From assembly GCA_951394405.1 (NCBI GenBank), contig OX596342.1, forward strand, positions 2,418,001 to 2,482,000: a stretch of DNA of 64,000 nt, read 5' to 3'. Shown in pieces: positions 44,748-53,233 of the stretch (position 1 is its first letter; the number at the start of each line of letters is the position of its first letter). Source of the DNA: Coprinellus micaceus (Eukaryota; Basidiomycota; Agaricomycetes; Agaricales; Psathyrellaceae). A program made the position numbers and the translations under genes. The notes under the pieces were generated by a model. That model was not told where the DNA came from. It searched no databases and saw only the letters and a program-made list of their open reading frames with translations.

Positions 44748-45656
44748 ATGTTCAACTCCACTTCCACCACCGCCTACGAGACCGCCCCCCAGGACTTCGA
44801 CATTATCATCGGGACCGTCGTCCCCAACCTCCCTCAGAAGCCAGCCACTATCCCCGACTACGGCTATGCTGTCGCCGCCGACGTCGTCATGCTCCCAAAG
44901 CGTGCGTTCCCCGCCGACCTCAACACCTGCGACCTCCGCACCGCTTTCACCCCCGCCGAGATCTACGTTGCTGAGGCAAAGATTAGGGAGATGAGGACGG
45001 TGAAGGACGTCATCAACCAAACCGGACCAACGGGGGTCTTGTTTGGTGCGGCCAAATACAACAACCCCGACGCCCATTGGGGCCACGCCTTGGAGGAGAT
45101 CGAAGCCGCCGAGAGATGGGAGGAAGAGCTGAAGGAGATTAAGGTGGCGGCATTCGAGGCTGCGGGGAAAGTTCCCCAATCGTTTGTTAACGTTCTCGAG
45201 ATGAAGTTGATGGGTGCCGAAACGAGGAAGAAGTTCGCCACCAACACCATCGAGACCAATATCGCCGAGGTCCGCGCGGCCGTCCGTCGGGCCCACCTCT
45301 ACCTCCGCGAATTCGACTACCGCAACTTAGTCTACGGCCAAGTCAAGATGTACTCCCTCACCAAGGAGGACAAGCTCAAGCGCAGGTTGGCCACCTGCAC
45401 GGCCTGCAAGCAACCCGGCCACTGGCAGGTCGACCACACCAGGTGGACTTGCATTCACTGCAAGAAGACGGCGGCTGGCCATTACCCCTTCGATTGCCCC
45501 CAGAAGCCCAAGAAGCTTCGCCGCTCCAACCGCATCAGAAACCGCAACAACAACAAGAAGGAGGAGAAGGTCGAGATCGACACGGAGTGGAAGTTCGAGA
45601 CGGGATGGGGAGATGACGGGAATTGGGGACCCGAGTACCCCTCTACTTCGGTTTGA
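44748..45656 (+). CDS. Extra retrotransposon ORF with two zinc-knuckle-like motifs
   Basis: Intact 302-residue ORF starting 80 bp after the pol stop and ending 31 bp before the 3' LTR, so it travels with the element. I do not recognise a family. Visible parts: an N-terminal Ser/Thr-rich start, a helical middle (ALEEIEAAERWEEELKEI; NIAEVRAAVRRAHLYLREF), then a Cys/His cluster at about residues 217-250 of the form C-x2-C-x4-H-x4-H-x4-C-x2-C-x6-H-x4-C, followed by a basic stretch (RRSNRIRNRNNNKK) and an acidic, Trp/Gly-rich end. This suggests nucleic-acid binding. Its third codon positions are strongly C/G, like host genes here, while gag and pol are A-rich; this points to capture from a host or separate selection. 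It has no stop or frameshift although gag and pol do. Confidence 0.85.
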   Translation: MFNSTSTTAYETAPQDFDIIIGTVVPNLPQKPATIPDYGYAVAADVVMLPKRAFPADLNTCDLRTAFTPAEIYVAEAKIREMRTVKDVINQTGPTGVLFGAAKYNNPDAHWGHALEEIEAAERWEEELKEIKVAAFEAAGKVPQSFVNVLEMKLMGAETRKKFATNTIETNIAEVRAAVRRAHLYLREFDYRNLVYGQVKMYSLTKEDKLKRRLATCTACKQPGHWQVDHTRWTCIHCKKTAAGHYPFDCPQKPKKLRRSNRIRNRNNNKKEEKVEIDTEWKFETGWGDDGNWGPEYPSTSV

Positions 45657-45674
45657 ATCAGTGTTTCAAACTTT

Positions 45675-45687
45675 GTAAAGGGGGTAA
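45675..45687 (+). other. Polypurine tract
   Basis: GTAAAGGGGGTAA directly before the 3' LTR is the expected plus-strand priming site. Confidence 0.7.
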
Positions 45688-46285
45688 TGTTACGCTTTGC
45701 TTCACATACTTTGTAATATGCGCTATATTTTTACTTCTGGTCTAGGACTTATTCTTTTTCTTTTGGCCAAACTATTTTGTACTATTATTTGTGTTTTGGT
45801 TAAAGAAGTTGACTTTTGTTGACTTGTTATGACGATTATTGAGTCATCTTATTTATGACTCATACTCGACTCACACTTAGTCTGCCTAGACTAAGTATGA
45901 CTTGTCTTTGATTGTAATCGACTCATAGTTATAATGACTTGTTAGATATATTGACTCATAGCGACTAGTATCCATGGGTATATAAACCCTATAGATTAGA
46001 CCCATGTACTTTAGCTTGTTATACTTTTCCCCCGTTATCAAATAGTGCCTTGTGCCAAAACCCAAAGACAACTAATAGCAAGCCAATTAAGCCAATAAGA
46101 CAACGACCAACGCCTAAGTCCAAGCGAGCTATCGTCAACATAGTTCTTGGTAGTATCAGATACAACGATCGTCAACATCGTACTCGATACCTAAGTTAAG
46201 TAATCATTGCATCATTGACCATTGACCTGCCCAGAGTCGACCAATTGTCGGACACTTGTCCAACTCCCTCATCGAGGTCGTAACA
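45688..46285 (+). repeat. 3' LTR
   Basis: 598 bp, almost identical to 37830-38427, and followed by the second CTTGG. Confidence 0.95.
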
Positions 46286-46290
46286 CTTGG
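46286..46290 (+). repeat. Target-site duplication, right copy
   Basis: CTTGG after the 3' LTR, matching 37825-37829. Confidence 0.92.
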
Positions 46291-48349
46291 CCTCATCCCC
46301 ACAGCGGATAGAGCTCTTCCGGACCGCCTCAGCTGTCTAGCATATGCATATTTCACCCGATTCGAGCACACAAGAGACTTTCCCGACCTTCAAGAAGCCC
46401 TTGCCACACAGGCGAAAGCCATTGAGCTCTCTCCTGACTGGCACCCAATGAAATCCTGCTATATGAGGCAACTCTCCGAGTACCTCCACCAGCGCTACCA
46501 CTATACGGAAAACGATGAAGATCGGACAGAAATGATCAAGGCTAGCGAGGCGGCTGTCAAATCGCCCTCCGGCACACCTCAGGAAAGACTCCAGGCCGCT
46601 GTTTGGTTAGCCAGACACTGCTTTGATCCAAAGAAGGCCCTTGCTGCATACGATGTGGCAATGAGCTCGGCAGCCTTGATGGTTGGCTTGGACCAGACAG
46701 TTGTTCAGCGCTACTCTTCCATCCACGGCTTATCTGAAATGCCTATCGAGGCTGCCGCCGTCGCATGCCAGTATGATCGCCTCGATAAAGCGTTCGAATG
46801 GCTGGAGCAAGGTCGCTGCCTTGTGTGGAACCAACTCAACAGTCTCCGCACGCCACTGGACTCCCTACGCGCACACGACTCTGAGCTTGCGACGGAAATT
46901 GCGGAGGTATCAAGGCGGTTAGAAATGGTAGGATCCACGTGGCCACTGGTAGATGACCATATGTCCCAGTCCAGGAAGCTTGCCTTGGACGCTGAAGCGC
47001 GTGCACATATGAAGCTAGCCAAACGGTGGGAAGACCTCCTTGTAAAGGCCCGGGCCATTCCTGGATTCGATTCCTTCCTCAAGCCAGTTCCGTGCTCTGC
47101 CCTCGTCGACCACCTCCCGTCTTCTGGTAATATCGTCATCGTCACTGGAAATAAATTGGGATGTGATGCGATTGCCCTCATCCCAGGTTTGGGAGAGCCT
47201 TTCCACATACCTCTGCCCGGCCTCACCATCTCCAAGGTGATGGAATACAGGACCATCTTGAACAAGAAGCTAAGTTCCCTAGGATTCCGAAGCCAAGGGG
47301 CAGAAGGGGTGGGGTACGACGAAGGCGAAGGTGAAACTGCAGAGAGAGGGGCTGGGCGTTACCGGGAAAAAGATCGGAATGTCCTTTACGTCCTGAAGGC
47401 CCTATGGATCGAGGTGGTGAAACCTATCCTCAATGCGTTGGCAATTCAGGTGAGCTGTTTGCGTGACTCCACATATTCTAGCGCTGATGCCTGCAACAGA
47501 AGGCGGACGATCCGAGCATCAGCACCCTACACCGGATCTGGTGGTGCCCCACGGGCGTTCTCTCTTTCCTTCCACTCCATGCTGCCGGCATGTACAGTGA
47601 CGCTGGGTCCGAGTGCGTCCTCGAATACGTCGTCTCCTCATACACACCGTCCATCTCCTCACTGCTCGAGCGAGTCAGGGATGATCGACGAACGGACGAG
47701 GCGGTATCTGGCTTGTTCCTGACGAACCAGCCCAAGGTTCCCGGATATCAGCGAATCTCAGGGACAACGAAGGAAGTCAACTCAGTCCACCAGATTGCTA
47801 CTGAGCGGGGAATTAGGATGTTGAAGGTGGAAGGCTCCGAGTTGTCTGTCGACGACTGTCTCAAGCACATGGAAGAGTACAGCAGCGTCCACTTCGCGTG
47901 CCACGGGTATCAGAATGCCGACGAACCACTCCAGAGCCGATTGCGACTCGAGACCGGTGCGCTGGAGCTCGGCGCCATCATGCAGAAGAATCTGAAGAAT
48001 GCGGATCTCGCATTCCTGTCTGCATGCCAGACCAGTACGGGCGAAGAGAAGCTTGACAACGAAGCAGTTCATCTCGCGGCTGGGATGCTCGCAGCGGGAT
48101 ACCGTCGCGTCGTCGCTACCATGTGGGAAATTCGTGATTCACATGCCACCGATGTTGCGAACGATTTTTATCGGTACCTCTGGGACCATCGGGAGGCGGG
48201 GAGTGGAAGTAGGTTTGATGGATCTCTTTCTGCGCACGCCCTTCACCATGCGGTTTGGCAGCTGCGAGAACGCCTCGATGGCGCTCGGGAGGTGCGAGGC
48301 CTTCCCGAGGACCTCGAGAAGTCACTTCTGATCTGGATTCCGTACGTTC

Positions 48350-48452
48350 GAGCTGGGTAATCGTAGTATCATATGCATGTACTGCGATAGCTACCCAGAC
48401 CCCGGCGTTCAGGAATTGGACCAAAAGCCGGTAATAAGACTAAGACTAAGAC
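48350..48452 (+). repeat. SINE-like repeat inserted at the end of TPR-CHAT B
   Basis: Comparison with gene C fixes the limits. C reads CGTACGTTC then ACTTTGGGTATTGA, while B reads CGTACGTTC, then the repeat, then a TAAGAC tail and TTTGGATATTGA. The inserted 100 bp begins GAGCTGGGTAATCG and ends in TAAGAC units. It replaces the last residues and stop codon of the protein. Confidence 0.85.
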
Positions 48453-49098
48453 TTTGGATATTGATTCTATTTTTTTTGTTTCCCTTGTATACCGCAGTCG
48501 CGCCCTTGTCTTCGCCTGAGCTGGCCTTCTTCTGCGACCGTCTATCTTACGCCGTCTCCCGTTCAATTTGATTATCCCACTATATGACCTCCATCTCCGG
48601 TAACTTTCCAGTGCACGTACCCTGACGTTGACTGTTCCTGTTCGCCCTCGCTTTTTTCCTCCCCCTTCGCACTCTTCCCCCTTGTTCAAACGCAATCTCC
48701 CACCTATGCTCTCCCGTTCCGTTTGTCCGCGTTCCCGTATATCTAGTCGTCTTTTAGTTAACCGTCGTGTCTTTCCTCTCTGTCTCCGCCTTCACGTATT
48801 GTCTTCCTCGTCACTTTGGCTTCAACTCATGTACGGACTCGGGCTGTTCGGGTTCCCGCACCTCATCTAGATCTCCTGGTATGGTTCCGATTTGACACCC
48901 TCCTTCGTTTTATGTACTCGACCGTTTCAATACCTCTTCGTCGTCTTATCCCTTCGCCTGAGCTGACTTTCTCCTCTCGTAACTCTGCGTCTATCTCTTT
49001 TTCGCTCCTATTTCACCAGCTCCCCGCTATGATCCCCGTTCCAACGCATGTTCCTTTTTTTCAACTTCGAATCGTTCTTGGTTCCCCCGGCCGAAATC

Positions 49099-49248
49099 CT
49101 TTCCTTCGTGACCTCCCCCCCACCTCGAACCACGTTTCGTCTCTCTGCCTTTCCTTCGTGACCTCCCCCCCACCTCGAACCACGTTTCGTCTCTCTGCCT
49201 TTCCTTCGTGACCTCCCCCCCACCTCGAACCACGTTTCGTCTCTCTGC
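49099..49248 (+). repeat. 50-bp tandem repeat, three copies
   Basis: A 50-bp unit starting CTTTCCTTCGTGACCTCCCC is present three times without differences. The paralogous block near 58550 has a single unit. Confidence 0.92.
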
Positions 49249-49443
49249 CTTTCCGTATCACCACTTCCAGACTCCCGATAGCTTACCCATCTGTCTTATC
49301 ACACCATCGTCTCCAAATACCTTGTTGCGCCACACCGCCTCGACGTCGGTACACATACCTTCGTGTTCCGTCCTCTCTCCCACACCACCGACGTGCGCAA
49401 CCTTGGCGTCAACGTCGATTTGTAGGCGCTGTGTATGGGAGGA

Positions 49444-49876
49444 TGGGCGTCTAGATTAGATGTCTACTACGGATCACGCGCGAAGGTCTACGGCTTGTGA
49501 GAGGTGTGCAACGAAAGAATTGGTGTAGATGAGGTGTAGGACGGGTACTAGGCATCAGATCTAAGTCTACGTTTCTCGCTCGCTCCAATCGCTCGCCCGT
49601 CTCAACCGCGTGAGTCAATGGTCAAGTCGTAGTTACTCAAGTCCGTGCGCCATAGGGGATCGCAGCCTCATTGAAATTTGTCCCCACTTCAGTAATATTA
49701 GGATGCCGCGACGAAGGACTCCCCGGACCCGACATCATCGATATCCCCCTCCCTCGTGTCACTGGGCCCCCGCCAAAATTTGCGATCGGTAGGCGCCTAC
49801 GAAGACTATGTGTAGGTCCGAACACGTGTGAGCAGATCCGTGGATGCCACTGGTAAGTATCCTATCTAGACGCCCA
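49444..49876. repeat. 433-bp unit with 13-bp terminal inverted repeats
   Basis: TGGGCGTCTAGAT at 49444-49456 and ATCTAGACGCCCA at 49864-49876 are perfect inverted repeats. The same unit is at 58794-59226. It may be a small MITE that was later duplicated with the block; no target duplication is clear. Confidence 0.4.
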
Positions 49877-49967
49877 ATCAGCACGGTCAACTAAGTCAAG
49901 CACGAATCCGATTATCAACACGCTATCGGGGAACCAGCTCCCCAGGCGCATATATAGTATAGAGTAC

Positions 49968-50278
49968 TTTAACGGTTCAACAATTCGAAGAGCGTCCGTT
50001 AAGTCCATCGGTAAGCGTCTATCCACTCGGTGCTAGAGCATCGAGGTAGCGTCCGGGGTGTCAAGAGGGAAGAGAGAGAGAGGGAAGGAGAGAGAGAAGG
50101 AGAGAAGGAGGGAGAGGTAGAACCCGATTCGATTGGATTCGGTTATTAAAGCGCCGTCCCAGACGAGCGCGTACGTACGTATGTAAGCTACTTCAACGAT
50201 CTGAGGAGCGTCCGTCATCGTCATGATGTCCATCGGTAAGCGTCCATCGACTAGGGTCTAGAGCATCGAGGAAGGTAA
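49968..50278 (+). repeat. Pair of diverged direct repeats
   Basis: Blocks at 49968-50055 and 50188-50278 share GAGCGTCCGT, GTCCATCGGTAAGCGTC and TAGAGCATCGAGG in the same order, each followed by a GA-rich tract. Confidence 0.6.
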
Positions 50279-50740
50279 CATCCGATGTGGAGAGCGAGAA
50301 GGAGAGAGAGAGGCGCAAGGGAGTGAGAGGGAAAGGCGGGGCGTAGATAGGTAGGTAGAGGGAAGGACGAGAAGATTCAAGGAGAGTCCGAGGTGAGGCG
50401 AGTGAGGTATTAGGATACGTAATGTAAATGCTAAGGGGACGAATGTTCCAATGGGATGCGGGGATGCAAGATGCAAGGGTACGGAAATACGGTAGGATGA
50501 GGATATTCATAAGGTGAGTGAAGTGAGTGAAGGAGTGACGAGAAGGTTCGAACGCAAGATGCGGTGTAGAGGATGCGAAGGGGAATGCAAGGGAAGCGAA
50601 AGGAGTCCGTGCGCATGAAGGCGTCTCATGAAATGAGGATTAAAGGATGAAAATAGGCGGAGGGTGGAAGTAGAAAGCGGGATCGAACGCGCAAAGGCGG
50701 TAGGTCAACAGCGACGTCGACCCGAAGCCGAGATCGTCGC

Positions 50741-52346
50741 CTAAATCATCAACAACCCTGCAACACCACTCACAACCGCCGCAAGCACCACACCTCCAAG
50801 GGTGGTGCTGCGTACGCTGATACCCGCGTTATCACTCGCACTATTGACCCCCTTCGTCCCACTAGCCGCCCCCGCACTACTCGTCCCACTAGCCCCTGTC
50901 CCACTCGACCCCCCACTCGCACTCGCCCCCGCAGATTCAGGCGTATTACTCGCCCCCTTCCACCCCTCGACACTGTTCCAAGTTCCCCCAGCGTGTTTCT
51001 CCTGATCGTACGTAATGAAAGATAACTTTCCGCCCTCACTCCCCAACTGCACAAGCACACTCGGACTCGCCGCATCCACCGCGTCCTTGTCCTTCGCCGG
51101 CGGGCCAGGGAGGACCGTCGTGGAGTTCGCGATGACGTCGACGACGTGGGCGGCGGAACCATCGTCGGGGATGTACGCGAACTGCGTCTGCACGCTGTCG
51201 TCCGGGCAGAAGGACGTGGTTCGGATGTGCAAGGTTGGTAATGCTGCACTGCCGGTGGAAGGCGGGTAGGATTGGGCGAGGGGCTGGAGGTAGGAATCTG
51301 AAGACGCGGTTAGTATTTGTGCTTGGATGAGTTTGGTGGAAGAGGGAGAGAGGAGGGGAGGGAGGTGGGAGAGAGGGAGAAGGGAGGAAAAGAGGGAAGG
51401 GTGAAAGGAGAAGGGCGAGGAAGGGTGAATGGATGAAGAAGTCGTAAAGCGTAAAGGCGGTTGGGGAAAGTAGACCTAAAGGCAGAAGTCGAAGCGAAAC
51501 CCAAAATGTAAAGGTGGATGGAGTGGGAGGGCGGAAAGAGGCGAGAAGGGGAGAGGCGTGAACGCAGGGAGGGCCGAGGAGGAAATGGTAAAGTGTTGTG
51601 GAAATGACGCAAACGCCATGCGAAGGCGTATCAAAGTCATCGCAAGGTAAGAAGATGCAACCCGCCGGGAAGGAGAGGAAGGGAGAGAAACTCCACAAAC
51701 CAAGGTTGTAAGCGAAATGAAGAAAACCTCACTCACAACGAATAACCAAAATCTTCGTCTCCCCCTCCTTCAACCCCCAAACCCCTCCAACGAAGTGCAC
51801 ATGGTTCCGCGCCAGCGCCATCGTCGGGAACTCGTACCCCCGCATCTCATTACTTCCCTCCTTCCCTTCCCCATCCCCTCCACTCGTCCAGTCAGCATTC
51901 TGCACCTCATTCCAACTCAACCTCGATCCCCTCATTCGCATCGTACCCCCTCAACGTCGTCTGCTGCTTACTCCAAGAGGAAGCAGTGGCTCGAAGATGT
52001 ATATGGAGGGATCGGAGACGTCGACGTTGAGGACGTAGATGGCGTTTGTGAATTGGGTTGTGTAGCAGAGGGGTGGGCTGGAGGGTTGATCGAATGAGGG
52101 GCGGCCGGAGCGTTTGGTTACGCCCGTCGTCGTCGTGACCGACCCTGACGAGAATGAGGAAGAGAAGGAGGAGGCATGGATGGAAGTGTCCTTGGAATCA
52201 AAGTTGAAGGCGAGGAAGTTCCAGCTGGCGTCGAACACGATGTATTGCTTAGGCCCCGAGGAGCCTGTGAGGGCGGGAGCAAGGAGGGCCAAAGTGGTTG
52301 TGAGGAGGAGGACGCAGAGGAGGTGCATGAAGGTTTGTTTCGGCAT
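50741..52346 (-). pseudogene. Secreted, probably GPI-anchored protein, broken copy
   Basis: Paralogue of 59349-61458. The start encodes a signal peptide (MPKQTFMHLLCVLLLTTTLA) and the conserved FDASWNFLAFNFDSKD and PPLCYTTQFTNAIYVLN. A 1-nt deletion after SIYIF shifts the frame, and about 130-150 bp present in the intact copy (the NEGFQTILDRDTNVFYAL region) are missing. Similarity resumes with GYEFPTMALARNHVHFVGGV and a second exon SYLQPLAQSYPPSTGSAA, then AKDKDAVDAASPSVLVQLGS. Its C-terminus keeps a Ser/Gly/Ala-rich linker and a hydrophobic tail (LGGVVLAAVVSGVAGLLMI) as expected for GPI attachment. Function is unknown; the pattern suggests a secreted beta-propeller-like cell-surface protein, which is inference. 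Confidence 0.75.
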
Positions 52347-53233
52347 TCTTCTTCCTATTTTCCATGTCGAGGGAGGCCGGGTGGGCGGCTTACGTGGGTG
52401 GCGCTGCTCGCAGCGTTACCGCTCAGCGTTCGCGTTCAAGTTAGGAAAGGAGTCAGTGGGGGATAGGAGCTTCCACCTCGCTGCGCAGGCGTGGAGTGAT
52501 CGCGTTTCTGTGCGGGATCGGGATTGGATTGCGTCCGCTTCTCGTCTCTTGGAATGGACAAAGCCAGGGAGTTGGTGTAGAGCAGGGAGAGGATTCCAAG
52601 TATGAATATCCTGGTGTTCGCCATTTGAGCGTGTCTATCTATCTAGTCTTCCGACATTGTTGACTTGAGCTTTCGGTGCTATGATGCCCTGTGGACGAAT
52701 CGGCGGATTGGCGGAGGGGTCCACCGTGCAACACCTGGGTGGTCGAGCTGTGTGCTGCGCGAGAGGAATGCGTGTGACAGGGGCATTGTAAGTCGTCGCT
52801 CGCCAACTTGAGGATGTAAGTGAGAACCCCAAAGGCTATGCGATCCGACGCCGCGCTGGCTGTGTGTGGGGAAATATTACCTGATGTGGTTATGGGCGCT
52901 TATTCCTAGTCGCCAGTTCGTTCTCCTTCAGGTTCAAGAGCATGTTCCTGAAGGCGATTAGGAGAGAATGTAGTTTCCTGTATTTCCCGTAGCAATCTGG
53001 AAGGGATCAACGGCATACTTTATCCGCGGTTGGCACCAGGGTGCCTATTACCCATCACGAAGTTTCCTGAATCTATCCTCTGTGGAGACCTTCTTGAAGT
53101 TCTTCGAAAGGCCTAGAGTATCACGTGAGCACCTTGCGGAATCCATGCTGTAGCCGCATGTTTCAGTTGGGGTGAACGAGCAAAGAAGAAGCGTGCGAAC
53201 CCTCTCACCCCCTCTCTTACACCCCAGGACGAA
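52347..53233. other. Spacer between secreted-protein pseudogene and TPR-CHAT C
   Basis: It holds the divergent promoters. Near 52860-52910 it shares GGGCGCTTATT and GGGGAAATATT with the regions upstream of loci B and D, so the 5' flank of C belongs to the same duplicated unit. Confidence 0.5.
52436..52624 (-). CDS. Possible small secreted protein
   Basis: A 62-residue open frame begins with a good signal-peptide-like stretch (MANTRIFILGILSLLYTNSLA) followed by a polar, Lys/Arg/Pro-rich tail. No family is recognised and no second exon is evident. It could also be a chance frame in the promoter of the neighbouring pseudogene. Confidence 0.25.
   Translation of the reverse strand: MANTRIFILGILSLLYTNSLALSIPRDEKRTQSNPDPAQKRDHSTPAQRGGSSYPPLTPFLT

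Larger units (their letters stand above)
37830..46285 (+). mobile_element. Ty3/Gypsy chromovirus-type LTR retrotransposon with extra ORF
   Basis: 8456 bp, bounded by two 598-bp LTRs (TGTTACG...CGTAACA) and a 5-bp target duplication. Order: 5' LTR, self-priming-type primer site, gag, pol (protease, reverse transcriptase, RNase H, integrase, chromodomain), an additional zinc-knuckle ORF, polypurine tract, 3' LTR. gag and pol each carry a premature TGA, and pol has an insertion of about 0.7 kb between the integrase core and the chromodomain, so this copy cannot make its own full polyprotein. I found one difference between the LTRs, so the copy is young. It sits in the sense orientation inside TPR-CHAT gene B. 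Confidence 0.95.
35479..48360 (+). pseudogene. TPR-CHAT gene B, disrupted by a retrotransposon
   Basis: The 5' part runs from about 35479 to 37829 and the 3' part from 46291 to 48360; between them lies an 8.46-kb LTR retrotransposon. Removing the element and one copy of its CTTGG target repeat restores the frame through RKALGLIPTADRALPDRL. Seen upstream: EIADLWVRDMEDNG, RWEVKGAIEL, the NACSCDACIPGLAYTPKALE start of the TPR region, and TPR-like repeats. Downstream: the remaining TPRs, an intron at 47450-47499, and a CHAT domain with the His (VHFACHG) and Cys (FLSACQTSTGEE) still present. Two more defects: the micro-exon/fourth-exon junction does not close in phase with the splice sites of A and C, and the last residues (normally YVHFGY) become YVRAG because a SINE-like repeat was inserted at 48350. 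The 3' CHAT half is intact as an open frame. Confidence 0.85.
48453..50059 (+). repeat. Duplicated non-coding block (copy next to B)
   Basis: It is homologous to 57689-59409 downstream of gene C. The first 800 bp are pyrimidine-rich and moderately diverged. From about 49250 to 50059 the two copies are nearly identical, with similarity ending at GTAGCGTCCGGGGT. No convincing coding frame; the short ORFs are shared by chance of duplication. Confidence 0.8.

Noticed and set aside
49008..49264. Repetitive minus-strand open frames
   Set aside because: They only read through the 50-bp tandem repeat in three frames.
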